From the NCBI RefSeq assembly GCF_017676345.1, contig NZ_JAFFZM010000002.1:434001-498000 (forward strand): 64,000 bases of DNA, in the 5' to 3' direction. How positions within the stretch are numbered: the first letter of the stretch is position 1; the number at the start of each line of letters is the position of its first letter. The stretch comes from Streptomyces smyrnaeus (GTDB lineage Bacteria; Actinomycetota; Actinomycetes; Streptomycetales; Streptomycetaceae). Below are positions 36,415 through 45,583 of the stretch, in pieces. A model generated the notes under the pieces. That model made no database searches, was not told the DNA's origin, and saw nothing but the letters and a program-made list of their open reading frames with translations. The position numbers were made by a program, and so were the translations under genes.

Positions 36415-36432
36415 TAGACACACATCGAAACA
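36415..36432. promoter_or_regulatory. ArsR-type box, copy 3
   Basis: TAGACACACATCGAAACA, 52 bases upstream of the rightward flavoprotein start; 43 bases (about four helical turns) from copy 2. Confidence 0.6.
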
Positions 36433-36483
36433 AGGGGCCGCCGCGTCGCTTCCGCTCGCTTCCGCCCTGGAGGGATCCCCGTC

Positions 36484-37902
36484 ATGACCAGCCAGCAGCT
36501 TCCCGTCGTGGTGATCGGAGCCGGCCCGATCGGCCTGGCCGCCGCCGCGCACCTGATCGAGCAGGACATCGAACCCCTCGTCCTGGAGGCCGGCCCGGTC
36601 GCCGGGGCGGCCGTACGCGAGTGGTCCCACGTCAAGCTGTTCTCACCCTGGGGCGAGGTGATCGACCCTGCGGCCGAGAAGCTGCTGGCCCCCACCGGCT
36701 GGACCAGGCCCGACGCGGCCACCTACCCCTCGGGTGGTGACTGGGCGGAGCAGTACCTCCAGCCGCTCGCCGACGCCCTCGGGGAGCGGGTCCGCCTCGC
36801 CGCCACGGTCACCGGCGTCTCCCGCGCCGGACGCGACCGCGTCGTGGACGCCGACCGCGAGGCACAGCCCTACGTCGTCCACCTCCGGTACGCCGACGGA
36901 CGCGAGGAGCGCGTCACGGCCCGCGCGGTGATCGACGCCTCCGGCACCTGGAGCACCCCCGGCCCGGCAGGCGGCAGCGGCCTGCCCGCGCTCGGCGAGA
37001 AAACGGCGGCCGACCGCATCACGTACCGCGTCCCCGACCTCAAGGACCCTGCCGTACGGGCCCGTTACGCGGGCAAGCGCACCGCCGTCATCGGCTCGGG
37101 CGCCTCCGCCTTCACCGCCCTCGCCCACCTGGCCGACCTCGCCAAGACGAACGAAGGTGTCGGCACGAAGGCGGTGTGGATCCTGCGCCGGGGCATCTCC
37201 GGCTCCACCTTCGGCGGCGGCGAAGCCGACCAACTCCCCGCCCGCGGCGCCCTCGGCCTCGCGGCGAAGGCCGCCGTGGACGGCGGTCACGCCGACGCGG
37301 TCACCGGATTCCGCACCGACGCGATCGAGCAGGACACCGACGGTCGCCCGGTGCTGGTCTCCGAGAACGGACGCCGCCTCGACCCGGTGGACGAGGTGAT
37401 CGCGCTCACCGGCTTCCGCCCGGACCTGTCCTTCCTCTCCGAGCTCCGCCTCGGCCTGGACGAGCGCCTCCAGGCACCGGTCGCACTCGCCCCGCTGATC
37501 GACCCCAACGTCCACTCCTGCGGCACCGTCTACCCGCACGGCCACCGCGAGTTGTCCCACCCCGAAAAGGGCGTCTACCTGGTCGGCATGAAGTCCTACG
37601 GCCGCGCCCCCACCTTCCTGGCCATGACCGGTTACGAGCAGGTCCGCTCCGTGGCCGCCGCCATCGCCGGTGACCTCGAATCGGCGGACCGCGTCGAGCT
37701 CACCCTCCCGGAAACCGGCGTGTGCGGCGGCGCCGGACTCTTCGACACCGCCGAATCCGATCCGACCACCGATGCCGGCTGCTGCGCTCCGACCCCCGAG
37801 CCGACCCGACTGGGCACCCCGGCCCCGACCCCGGCGCCCGCCCCGGCCCCGTCACGGGCGGCCGTCGCGCAAGCACCGTCAGGCGGATGCTGCAGTTCAT
37901 GA
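36484..37902 (+). CDS. FAD-dependent oxidoreductase with Cys-rich tail
   Basis: About 472 residues. Fold motifs: VVVIGAGPIGLAAAAHLI (FAD) and TAVIGSGASAFTALAHL (NADP), with ALTGFRPDLSFLSEL later. The last 60 residues form a Pro/Ala linker with Cys clusters CGG, GCC and a terminal GGCCSS, an arrangement that could chelate As(III) or hand thiols to the active site. Such proteins occur in Streptomyces arsenic clusters; their reaction is not proven. It has its own ArsR-type box. GGAGGGAT precedes the ATG. Confidence 0.82.
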   Translation: MTSQQLPVVVIGAGPIGLAAAAHLIEQDIEPLVLEAGPVAGAAVREWSHVKLFSPWGEVIDPAAEKLLAPTGWTRPDAATYPSGGDWAEQYLQPLADALGERVRLAATVTGVSRAGRDRVVDADREAQPYVVHLRYADGREERVTARAVIDASGTWSTPGPAGGSGLPALGEKTAADRITYRVPDLKDPAVRARYAGKRTAVIGSGASAFTALAHLADLAKTNEGVGTKAVWILRRGISGSTFGGGEADQLPARGALGLAAKAAVDGGHADAVTGFRTDAIEQDTDGRPVLVSENGRRLDPVDEVIALTGFRPDLSFLSELRLGLDERLQAPVALAPLIDPNVHSCGTVYPHGHRELSHPEKGVYLVGMKSYGRAPTFLAMTGYEQVRSVAAAIAGDLESADRVELTLPETGVCGGAGLFDTAESDPTTDAGCCAPTPEPTRLGTPAPTPAPAPAPSRAAVAQAPSGGCCSS

Positions 37903-38619
37903 CCGACGCCGGAACGCCGAAGCCCGTGGGGCTGCTGGAGTGGAGGTGGTCGCGATCACCGGTCGTGGGCGTCTGGATCTTTCATTGCCTGCCTCGAACC
38001 TTGCGCGGGAGGCGTATTACGAACACCCCCGAGCCTCCGTGGCTGCTGCAGACTTCTCATCGGATCCGGTCTCGGTCGACAGCTCTGTCTCGGGGATCAG
38101 GTAGCCGGTACCGGTATCCACGATCCACTCGGCGGAGGTGGGGTCGAGTTTCCACGGGCCTTCCAGCAGGCGCGTATGCAGCATGTCGCGGTCCTGGACG
38201 GAGGGCGGCTCGGCTCCCGGTTTCTCCCTCGGGTCTCCGATGGGCCCCCGATGCGTGTTGGTCGAACACGCGCCTGCGCCCCCGGCGGTGCTCCGCAGCG
38301 CTCCGACGCGCAATTCCCCCGCCTGAGGGGCCCTGGCCCCGTCCGGCCTATCAGCTAGTGGCCCGGACAGGCTCAGGGAGAGCGCCGCTCACGATCACGA
38401 GGCGACGCATGCGCGCGACCCTCAGCCCACTGGGTACCCCGGCCGCCCGGCAGCGGGTGCTGCGGTGCGGTCCGTGGTCGGTTGTTGCGCAACCGCGCTA
38501 GCATCTGCGGCAGTTGAAGCGTTGCGCACCGTCCTCCGAACGGGCCGCCGCTGTGGGGAGGATCCCGCGCCGACGGCGTACTGGGGAGTCGGCCGGGCAC
38601 CGTAGGGGGAGAGGGCGCT
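37903..38619. other. 717-base gap after the arsenic cluster
   Basis: No complete gene. A short minus-strand frame (38017-38184, product starting MLHTRLLEGPWKLDPTSAEW) has natural composition and may be a 55-aa protein or a fragment. The remainder looks decayed. The promoter of the kinase gene should lie near 38500-38610. Confidence 0.35.
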
Positions 38620-40800
38620 GTGGCACCGTCGTACACGCCGCTGGTGGCAGAAGACCCGGAGCAGGTGGGGCAGTACCGGCTCATCGGTCGGCTGGGGCGG
38701 GGCGGGATGGGCCAGGTGTACCTGGGGCGGTCCGCGAGCGGTCGGTTGGTCGCGGTGAAGGTGGTGCGAGCGGAGCTGGACCACGATCCCGGCCTCCGGC
38801 GTCGTTTCGTGCGTGAGGTGGCGGCGGCGCGCCGCGTGACCGGGTTCTTCACCGCGGCGGTGGTGGACGCCGACCCGGAGGGCGATCCGGCCTGGCTGGC
38901 CACCGCGTACGTGCCCGGGTTGCCGCTGAGTACGGCGGTTGCGGAGTACGGGGCCTGGTCCGGGCGAGCTGTGCGCGCGTTGGGTGCCGCGTTGGCGGAG
39001 GCGCTGGAGGGAATCCACCACGTTGGCCTGGTCCACCGGGACCTGAAACCGTCGAACGTGCTGCTGGCCGCGGACGGCCCGCGGGTGATCGACTTCGGGA
39101 TCTCGCTGGCGGCCGACGACACTCAGCTCACCCAGACCGGCATGCTCATCGGTACCCCTGGCTTCATCTCCCCCGAACAGTTGGTGGGTGACGCCACCAC
39201 CGCAGCCAGTGACATCTTCGCGCTCGGCGCCGTTCTGGCCTGGACCGCGACTGGCTCAGGTCCCTACGGGCAGGGCTCCGCGCATGCCGTGAACTACCGG
39301 GTGGCCCACGAGAAGCCGGATCTGACCGCGCTGCCGGACGACTTGGCCGGGGTGGTGGCGCGATGCCTGGACAAGGAGCCCACGCGGCGGCCCACAGCTT
39401 CCCAACTGGTTGCCGAACTCGGTCACATGACCGAGAGCGCGGACGGCGATGCGCTCACCGAGGTCGACTGGCTGCCCCCGGCTGTTACGGAGGCGATCGA
39501 CCGGCAAGGCGCCGCAACCCCGGAGCCACCCGAGGACCGACAGCCGAACGCGCCCACCCGCCGCGATCGGGCCGACCGAGCCAAGCGGACCGACCGGTCG
39601 CGCCCCTGGTCGCTGGCCTCCCGCCGAGGCGTGCTGGGCGTAGCAGGTGCCGTCGGCCTGGCGATCCTGCTCTCACTACTGTTTCTGCAGCTCCCCGATG
39701 ACTCCCACGGCTCTGACGGCCCGGCCAAGTCTGCTTTGCCCGGCCCCCGGGGGCCCAAGGTGTCCCAGACCTGGTCGTTCCAGCCGGACAAGGAGGTCAT
39801 GACCACGCCCGTCCACGCGGACGGACGGATCTACGCCGCCGACGGCAACGGCACCTTGTACGCGGTCAAGGCCAGTACCGGCGCGAAGCTGTGGAAGTTC
39901 CGGCAGACGGGAAACAAGGTCACAGCGGGCCCCCTCGTCTTCGACGGCGTGGTCTATTTCGCCGGCGACAACCATCACTTGTACGCCTTGGACGCGCGCA
40001 GCGGCCGAACCCGGTGGGAGGCGGAATACGAGTCCTCCGTCTCCTCCCTCACGATCGCCGACGGGCGGGTGTACGACGCAATCGCCGTGAGTGACGGGGC
40101 GGCGGACTATTCTGTTCTGCACGCGAGGAACGCCCGTACGGGTCACAAGTTGTGGACCGAGGAGCGGTCGGTCGGCAACCTGGTCGCCGCGGGGGGAACG
40201 CTCTACTACAGCCTCGACGACAGAGTGACCGCCCTGCGCGGCAAGGACGGCTCCACCCGGTGGGAGGCCAAGACCGACATCGCCTCGGTGGACACGCTGG
40301 CGGTGAACGGTGGGCTCGTGCACCTGGGCGGCGACGGCCGGGACAGCGGCGAACGCGAATTCGCGGTGGAGGCTCGGGACTCCGGCACCGGTAAGAAGAT
40401 CTGGAGCGCGTCCTTTCCGCAGAAACGCGGCACGTGGGCGCCGCCTGCCCGACCGCTGGTAGCCGGTGGCCTGGTCCACTGGAGCGGACACGACCGTGTG
40501 CACTCCTTCACGGTTGAGACCGGCGACGAGGTCTGGCAGCGGAGGATTCCTGGTTCGGTGGGTGTGGACGAGAGTGGCGTGGAGGGAAGCTTGCAACCGC
40601 TGGGCGTCGAGGGAGGCGCGCTTCATCTGCAGGGGCGAGGAGGCAACCTCTATGCCCTCGACACCCGTACCGGCGCCTGCCGGTGGAAGTGCGCACCTCG
40701 CCGGTACGGCCGTGTGGCGGCGTGGGAAACCGCCCCCGCGACCCTGAAGGACGGTGTGGTCTATTACGGCGACCGAAAGCTGCACGCCAGTCGGCTCTGA
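38620..40800 (+). CDS. Membrane Ser/Thr protein kinase with PQQ-propeller sensor
   Basis: About 726 residues from GTG 38620. Kinase residues about 20-270: GRLGRGGMGQVYLG, VAVKVV (Lys), VHRDLKPSNVLL and VIDFGISL. A single helix (GVLGVAGAVGLAILLSLLFL, about 342-361) follows, then an extracellular domain of PQQ-type beta-propeller repeats (GTLYAVKASTGAKLWKF, HHLYALDARSGRTRWEAEY, NLYALDTRTGACRW). So an outside domain probably modulates a cytosolic kinase. It is next to, but apart from, the BlaI/M56 pair. The ligand of the propeller is unknown. Confidence 0.92.
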   Translation: MAPSYTPLVAEDPEQVGQYRLIGRLGRGGMGQVYLGRSASGRLVAVKVVRAELDHDPGLRRRFVREVAAARRVTGFFTAAVVDADPEGDPAWLATAYVPGLPLSTAVAEYGAWSGRAVRALGAALAEALEGIHHVGLVHRDLKPSNVLLAADGPRVIDFGISLAADDTQLTQTGMLIGTPGFISPEQLVGDATTAASDIFALGAVLAWTATGSGPYGQGSAHAVNYRVAHEKPDLTALPDDLAGVVARCLDKEPTRRPTASQLVAELGHMTESADGDALTEVDWLPPAVTEAIDRQGAATPEPPEDRQPNAPTRRDRADRAKRTDRSRPWSLASRRGVLGVAGAVGLAILLSLLFLQLPDDSHGSDGPAKSALPGPRGPKVSQTWSFQPDKEVMTTPVHADGRIYAADGNGTLYAVKASTGAKLWKFRQTGNKVTAGPLVFDGVVYFAGDNHHLYALDARSGRTRWEAEYESSVSSLTIADGRVYDAIAVSDGAADYSVLHARNARTGHKLWTEERSVGNLVAAGGTLYYSLDDRVTALRGKDGSTRWEAKTDIASVDTLAVNGGLVHLGGDGRDSGEREFAVEARDSGTGKKIWSASFPQKRGTWAPPARPLVAGGLVHWSGHDRVHSFTVETGDEVWQRRIPGSVGVDESGVEGSLQPLGVEGGALHLQGRGGNLYALDTRTGACRWKCAPRRYGRVAAWETAPATLKDGVVYYGDRKLHASRL

Positions 40801-41061
40801 GACCAAGAAGGTACGCACTGCCGGCGGCGAACGGGCCTGTGGCTTCTTCACGACCACCTGAACGAAAACCGCCTGGCGATGCAAGGACGGCTCGTGGTGC
40901 CTGTTCGGGCGATGTGGCGGCGTGGGCTTGGGTGGAAGACCGCCTCACGGGAGGCGCTGGGTTTGTCGGACGGCCCGGCAGTGCGGCTTTTCTCGGGAGG
41001 TGGGTTCGTTTTCGACAACGCAAACCCGCAGGCGCCTTGAAGCGTCTCCTGGATGGAGGGC

Positions 41062-41310
41062 TCAGAAGGCAAGGGTCACGGTAGCGGAAGCATAAATGCC
41101 GATCAGTAGAATGCCGTCGAATCCAAGTCGCCACCAGCCTCGTTGTTGCCGAACGAGCAGGCCGCCGAGGAGAACGGTGGTCATCAGCAAGGCGCCTGCG
41201 GTGAGGAAGAGTTCGTCCGGGTTGGCGGCATGGTAGACGACGTCACCGATGGCCAGGTTGAGGGCGTCCAGGCATTCGTTCTGCTGGACTCGTTGGAGAG
41301 CGGTCTTGCG
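41062..41310 (-). pseudogene. C-terminal remnant of a membrane transporter
   Basis: The minus strand reads QRVQQNECLDALNLAIGDVV and then LFLTAGALLMTTVLLGGLLV, QQRGWWRLGFDGILLIGIYA and SATVTLAF before a stop at 41062-41064. Two hydrophobic helices and the end pattern are those of an integral membrane transporter (perhaps a cation antiporter). There is no upstream start or further domain. The rest of 40801-41400 holds nothing else I can support. Confidence 0.5.
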
Positions 41311-41400
41311 CGGCTTTCGGCAGCGCGGCAGCGGGAGGCGGCCAGGAGCGGGTGTGGAGCTGCAAGCGTTGCCCTGACGCCGGGCCCCGAACTCCGAAGG

Positions 41401-42339
41401 TCACAAAGGTGTGGCTGCCTGGAGGATCAATGCCAGGGTGATGGCGGCGTTCGCGGAGGACAGGGCAGAGGCCGCGGCGCCGGCCGCTGCCAGCCAGGTG
41501 GCGAACGCGGGGGCGGTGACGGGAGGTCGCCACAAGCGGGTGGTGGGCGCGGGGGCGAGCAGGGCCTGAACGCGGCGAGGAACCTGGCCTGCGGCCGCGA
41601 AGGCGAGAACACCACTCAGCGGACCTGCTGCGGCGATGAGTGCGGCCTTGCCCACGGCGCGGGCTGTCAGGCGCCGGTCGCCGACGTACTGTGCCGCCTC
41701 TTCGTCGGCCCAGCGCTCGACGCCGAATTCGACCGCCGTTCGCAGCGGCCGCAGGAACGGGTGGGCGTTGGCGGACAGCCGCGCGAGCAGCAGAAGGCGA
41801 TGGTGGCGGGCGGCCAGGTGTGCCCGCTCATGAGCGAAGAGCGCGCGCCGTTCGGCGGGCTCCAGGGCGTCGAGCATGCCGGTGGACACGACGATTCGTT
41901 TCCGGCTGCGCCTGGTGCCGGGCAGAGCGAAGGCGTAGGGAGCCTCGTCGGGAAGGACCGCGACAGAGGAGTTCCGCACCCCCTCAAGCGCCAGTAAAGC
42001 CCTTCGGTGGTCGCGCCGGTGGCGGACGAGGGTGCCGCCACACGTGGCGAGGAGGGCGGCGAGCGCCGGAATGGAGGCTTGGCCCAGGACCTCGTCGTAG
42101 GGGACGGCCTGCCGTACTTCCGGGTCCGACCAGGCATCGGGCAGCGGGTTGCCCGGCAACTGCGCGGTGCCGACGACGACCAGGAGCACGAGGCACAGGG
42201 TGCTGCACGCAGCGAGGACCGCGCCGACCGCGGCCAGCAGGAGGGTCGCCGTTCGCGGGTGCAGACGTCGCTCCGCGAGCCGGGCCACCGGCCAGGACGT
42301 CAGGGGCAGCACGAGGGGGAGGAGGACGAACAGGCCCAC
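41401..42339 (-). CDS. M56-family membrane metallopeptidase (BlaR1-like)
   Basis: About 312 residues. Two N-terminal helices, a zinc motif FAHERAHLAARHH (HExxH) with further EE in ERWADEEAAQYVGD, then two C-terminal helices. No penicillin-sensor domain, as usual for the Streptomyces type. It starts 3 bases after the blaI stop. In BlaR1/BlaI systems the peptidase is activated at the membrane and inactivates the BlaI repressor by proteolysis. The signal here is unknown. Confidence 0.88.
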   Translation of the reverse strand: MGLFVLLPLVLPLTSWPVARLAERRLHPRTATLLLAAVGAVLAACSTLCLVLLVVVGTAQLPGNPLPDAWSDPEVRQAVPYDEVLGQASIPALAALLATCGGTLVRHRRDHRRALLALEGVRNSSVAVLPDEAPYAFALPGTRRSRKRIVVSTGMLDALEPAERRALFAHERAHLAARHHRLLLLARLSANAHPFLRPLRTAVEFGVERWADEEAAQYVGDRRLTARAVGKAALIAAAGPLSGVLAFAAAGQVPRRVQALLAPAPTTRLWRPPVTAPAFATWLAAAGAAASALSSANAAITLALILQAATPL

Positions 42340-42342
42340 GGC

Positions 42343-42795
42343 TCAGTCGCGCTTCCTTCGGGTGCCGTCCGATCCCGGGCCGGTGCCGCTTCGCTGGGCG
42401 CCGTCCGCCGCAGACCCGTTATGGCTTTTGGTCAGCAGGTCCCGCAGCAGTTGCTCGTCCTCGCCGGTCAGCCCGGAGACGAAGCGGGTCAGGACGGTTC
42501 CCCGGTCGTTCTCCTTGTCGAGGAGCTGGCGCATACGGTTCGCCGCGAGGCCCGCCGCATCGGCGGAGGGTGTCCATACGAAGGAGCGTCCGGCCTTCTC
42601 CCGCGTCACCGCGCCCTTGGCGAGCAGGCGGGAGAGGATGGTGATCACGGTGGTGTAGGCGAGGCCGCCACCCATCCGGTCCCGCACCCATGCGGCGGTC
42701 ACCGGTTCCTCCGCTTCGTGCAGCGCCGTGAGCACCATGGCTTCGAGCTGCCCCTGCCCGCGCCGTCGCCCCGGTTCCTGCCCTGCTCTGTCCAT
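42343..42795 (-). CDS. BlaI/MecI/CopY-family repressor
   Basis: About 150 residues; GGAGGAG precedes the ATG. Winged helix: GQLEAMVLTALHEAEEPVTA then GLAYTTVITILSRLLAKGAV and a wing REKAGRSFVWTP. Dimerisation helix: ANRMRQLLDKENDRG. Proteins of this family bind dyads of the TACA/TGTA type. Four such dyads occur within 7 kb, the first about 100 bases from this gene. It likely represses the nearby envelope-stress genes and its own gene until the M56 peptidase is activated. Confidence 0.9.
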   Translation of the reverse strand: MDRAGQEPGRRRGQGQLEAMVLTALHEAEEPVTAAWVRDRMGGGLAYTTVITILSRLLAKGAVTREKAGRSFVWTPSADAAGLAANRMRQLLDKENDRGTVLTRFVSGLTGEDEQLLRDLLTKSHNGSAADGAQRSGTGPGSDGTRRKRD

Positions 42796-42892
42796 GGCTC
42801 CTCCCTCACTGCCCGGTGACCTACGTTAGCCAATCCGCCGCGTGAGCCGACTTCCATGCAGTCGTGGTTGGCATGGTGACACCTCCAGTATC

Positions 42893-42910
42893 TTCTACAT
42901 GTCTGTAGAA
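42893..42910. promoter_or_regulatory. BlaI-type operator A
   Basis: TTCTACATGTCTGTAGAA, a perfect 7-bp dyad with a 4-base centre. It lies between blaI and the divergent membrane-protein gene, 34 bases before the latter's start. Confidence 0.75.
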
Positions 42911-42944
42911 ATTCGCTGTTGGTGTGCGCCTGGAGGGAAGAGCA

Positions 42945-43736
42945 GTGGGAGCTTTGCCGGTCGGTGACGGGAGCGGCCCGTCCTTCCGATCCTTCTCTCC
43001 GCAAGATCTGCGGGAGGTCGAGGAACTGGTCGAGGAGGCCCTTCGCACCGAGCCGTTCCATGAAGCTCTCCGCAACTCCCCGGCGGGGACGGCGGAGCGT
43101 CTGCGGCAGGCAGCGCGTGACTCCGCCGCCGACCTGGCTCAGGTGGCGGCTGAGGAGTACCAGACGCTGAAGCGGGCCCGGGAGATGGCTCGCTCCGGCG
43201 GAGAACCGTCACAGTCGGCGTCTGGGCTCGCTCGTGAGCACGGCGGAGGACTGCTTGCTGCCTTCGCGGTCCTCGTTCCCTTGATCTCCGGTGCGGCAGC
43301 TGTGATCTTCCTGCTGCTCGGCCACCTGCTGATGCTCATCGACTCCCAGCAGGATGTCGGCACCTCTCTGGTGCTGACCGGCTGGTCGGGCGCCGGCGTC
43401 GCAGCTGTTACGGGGGCTCTCGGCCTCGGCACGGTCTTCGTCGCCGCGCGCAGCCATTCTCGGCCCAGCTCCCGCCTCCGGGACGGTTCGCGGCCGAACC
43501 CGACAGGGGAGCGCAGGGTGGAGGAGGCGCACGCCGCCTGGCGGACGGCGCTCTTGGAGCGCGCCGTGCTGCCCTGCCTTCGTTCTCGGCTGCTTGAGGC
43601 CGGCGGTGAGCAGCCGGACCGGTCGAACGCGCGGACGGCAGCGCCGCGCTCGTCACTCGGCTTCAGCCCTGGTTACGAGGCACCTGGCTTCGGCAGTCCT
43701 GAGTTCGGGGATTCGGCGGGCCCAAGTGCGGAGTGA
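42945..43736 (+). CDS. Hypothetical membrane protein under BlaI-type operator
   Basis: GTG 42945 has GGAGGGA ahead. About 263 residues: a helical charged N-terminal domain (LREVEELVEEALRTEPFHEA and QVAAEEYQTLKRAREMA), two transmembrane helices (LLAAFAVLVPLISGAAAVIF then a second near SGAGVAAVTGALGLGTVFV), and a C-terminal cytosolic part with Ser/Pro-rich tail. No family recognised. As operator A is directly upstream, it is probably induced with the BlaI regulon. Confidence 0.7.
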   Translation: MGALPVGDGSGPSFRSFSPQDLREVEELVEEALRTEPFHEALRNSPAGTAERLRQAARDSAADLAQVAAEEYQTLKRAREMARSGGEPSQSASGLAREHGGGLLAAFAVLVPLISGAAAVIFLLLGHLLMLIDSQQDVGTSLVLTGWSGAGVAAVTGALGLGTVFVAARSHSRPSSRLRDGSRPNPTGERRVEEAHAAWRTALLERAVLPCLRSRLLEAGGEQPDRSNARTAAPRSSLGFSPGYEAPGFGSPEFGDSAGPSAE

Positions 43737-43876
43737 ACCGGTGGAGCCGTCCGGGAGACGTGTCCGAGGGACTAGCACTCGGCTGCGTGAGTGTGCCGTG
43801 AGTGTGCGCGGAGCAGGCGGGCAGGCGTCCAGAGGGTCACTTCCTGCCGCCGGCAGCGGCTCAAGCGCCCGAGGGC

Positions 43877-45385
43877 TCACCCGTAGGAGAGGTCGTCGCA
43901 GGGGTTGTCCGCTGCTGAGCGTCCCTTGTCGTTCTGCTCCTTGCCACCCGCTCCACCGTCGTCCTCGGCGCGGTGAGGCTCGTAGTCGGCTCCCAGGGTC
44001 ACGCTCAGGCCCTGACCTGTGCCCGGCTCGGTTGTTGCGCCGGGGAAGAGCTTGGCCAGTTGGGCCGCTTGGGAACGCTCTCCCGGCCCATAGGTGATGA
44101 CGGTTCCGGTGTGGTTCCGGGTGGCGGCATTCCCGCTGCCGGTCACCGAGAAGTGATGCTCACGCAGCACATCGGCTGCGGCTGCGGCGAGACCGGACGT
44201 GGTGGTGCCGTTGTAGACCGAGACGCTGATGCCGTCACCTTGGACCGAGTCGGAGTCCGGGGAGGGGCGTGCGGAGTCTTTCTGCCCTTCGGGCGGTCCG
44301 CCACCGGCGTCGGCTCCGCTCAGCGTGCGATCGGCTTTGATGTCCGCCCACAGTTGGTTCGCGTCCGGCTGCACGATGGCGACTCTGTTGCCCTGGTAGC
44401 GCCATGGGACGGTGACGAATCGGGTGTTGTCCAGGTCGATTCCCTTGAGGGACATGGCGAAGTCGACCATCTTCTTCGGCGTGCCCAGAGCTTCATCCAC
44501 CGTCATGGACTTGGTGGCGGCGTTTGCGAGGGGGAGCAGAGTTGTCGGGCTGAAGCCCTGCTGCTTGATCTTCTTTATCAGGGAGCCGACGAAAGCCTGC
44601 TGGCGCTTGATGCGGCCTATGTCGGATCCATCCCCTATGCCGTGCCGGATACGTACGTAGTCCAGCGCCCGCCGGCCGGAGACCGTCTGCTCGCCGGCGT
44701 GGAAGAGGAGCTTGCCGCGGAAACGCCGGTTGGGGTTCAGGTCGTTCTGGTAGACGTCCTTGGGCACACAGACCGGCACACCGCCCACGGCTTCGGTCAC
44801 CGCGGAGAAGCCTTTGAAGTCGACGACGACGGTGTGGTCCACCCGCAGCCCGGTCAGCTTCTCGACCGTGTTCTGAGTGCAGGCGGGGTTGCCCTCCTTG
44901 GTCTGTCCGACCGAGAAGGCCGCGTTGAACATCGCGTTGTGCCGGGTGCGGCTCCAGTTGCCGTCGGGCAGTTTGCAGGGCGGAACGTCCACCAGTGCGT
45001 CCCGGGGAAAGGAGACGGCGACAGCGTGTTCGCTGTCGCCGTATACGTGGAGCAGGAAGGCTGTGTCGGAGCGCCCTATGTCGTCCTTGCGGCCACCGCC
45101 CAGCCGGTCGTTGCCGTCAGTGCGCGCATCCGAACCGATGACCAGGACGTTCTGTCCGCCTGCGCCGGCGTCCGGGCGGTTCTTGCTCAGTCCGTCGGAT
45201 CCGAAGGTGCTGATGTTGCCGTTCAGTTGAAGACAGAGCCAAGCAGCACCTGACGTCAGAAGCACCAGGAGGGACAGCAGTACGACGCCCGCTGTCCGGC
45301 TCTTTTTGCGCACAGTGCGCTGTCGGTGAGCCGCTTTCCCCTTCCCTTCGGGGGCGTCCTCGCCCCGCATGCTGTGTTTCGGCAT
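43877..45385 (-). CDS. LytR-CpsA-Psr cell-wall ligase
   Basis: About 502 residues from ATG 45385 (AGGAG 6 bases ahead). A basic cytosolic start, one helix (TAGVVLLSLLVLLTSGAAWL), then the LCP domain: VLVIGSDARTDGNDR, GRSDTAFLLHVYG, AVSFPRDALVDVP, and the Arg-rich RALDYVRIRHGIGDGSDIGR. A C-terminal LytR_C domain follows a Ser/Pro linker (GISVSVYNGTTTSGLAAAAA). LCP enzymes attach polymers such as teichoic or teichuronic acids to peptidoglycan from lipid carriers. It lies within the BlaI-linked cluster, but no operator is in front of it. Confidence 0.92.
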   Translation of the reverse strand: MPKHSMRGEDAPEGKGKAAHRQRTVRKKSRTAGVVLLSLLVLLTSGAAWLCLQLNGNISTFGSDGLSKNRPDAGAGGQNVLVIGSDARTDGNDRLGGGRKDDIGRSDTAFLLHVYGDSEHAVAVSFPRDALVDVPPCKLPDGNWSRTRHNAMFNAAFSVGQTKEGNPACTQNTVEKLTGLRVDHTVVVDFKGFSAVTEAVGGVPVCVPKDVYQNDLNPNRRFRGKLLFHAGEQTVSGRRALDYVRIRHGIGDGSDIGRIKRQQAFVGSLIKKIKQQGFSPTTLLPLANAATKSMTVDEALGTPKKMVDFAMSLKGIDLDNTRFVTVPWRYQGNRVAIVQPDANQLWADIKADRTLSGADAGGGPPEGQKDSARPSPDSDSVQGDGISVSVYNGTTTSGLAAAAADVLREHHFSVTGSGNAATRNHTGTVITYGPGERSQAAQLAKLFPGATTEPGTGQGLSVTLGADYEPHRAEDDGGAGGKEQNDKGRSAADNPCDDLSYG

Positions 45386-45583
45386 GTGGGCTCCTGGTCG
45401 GGCGTGACTGGCGAAGGGGAGAGACGAAAGGAAGGCGGAAGGCGGCACGCGGCCTGGCGCGCACCGCCCATCGGTCTCCTGCCGGCCGCCGTGATCGCCT
45501 TCGCCTTCCCGAGGGACCAGGGAGCGGCGATGGCAGCCGGGACCGCTGTATGCGTCCTTGAGGTCAGGGGCGCGTCTTTGCGG

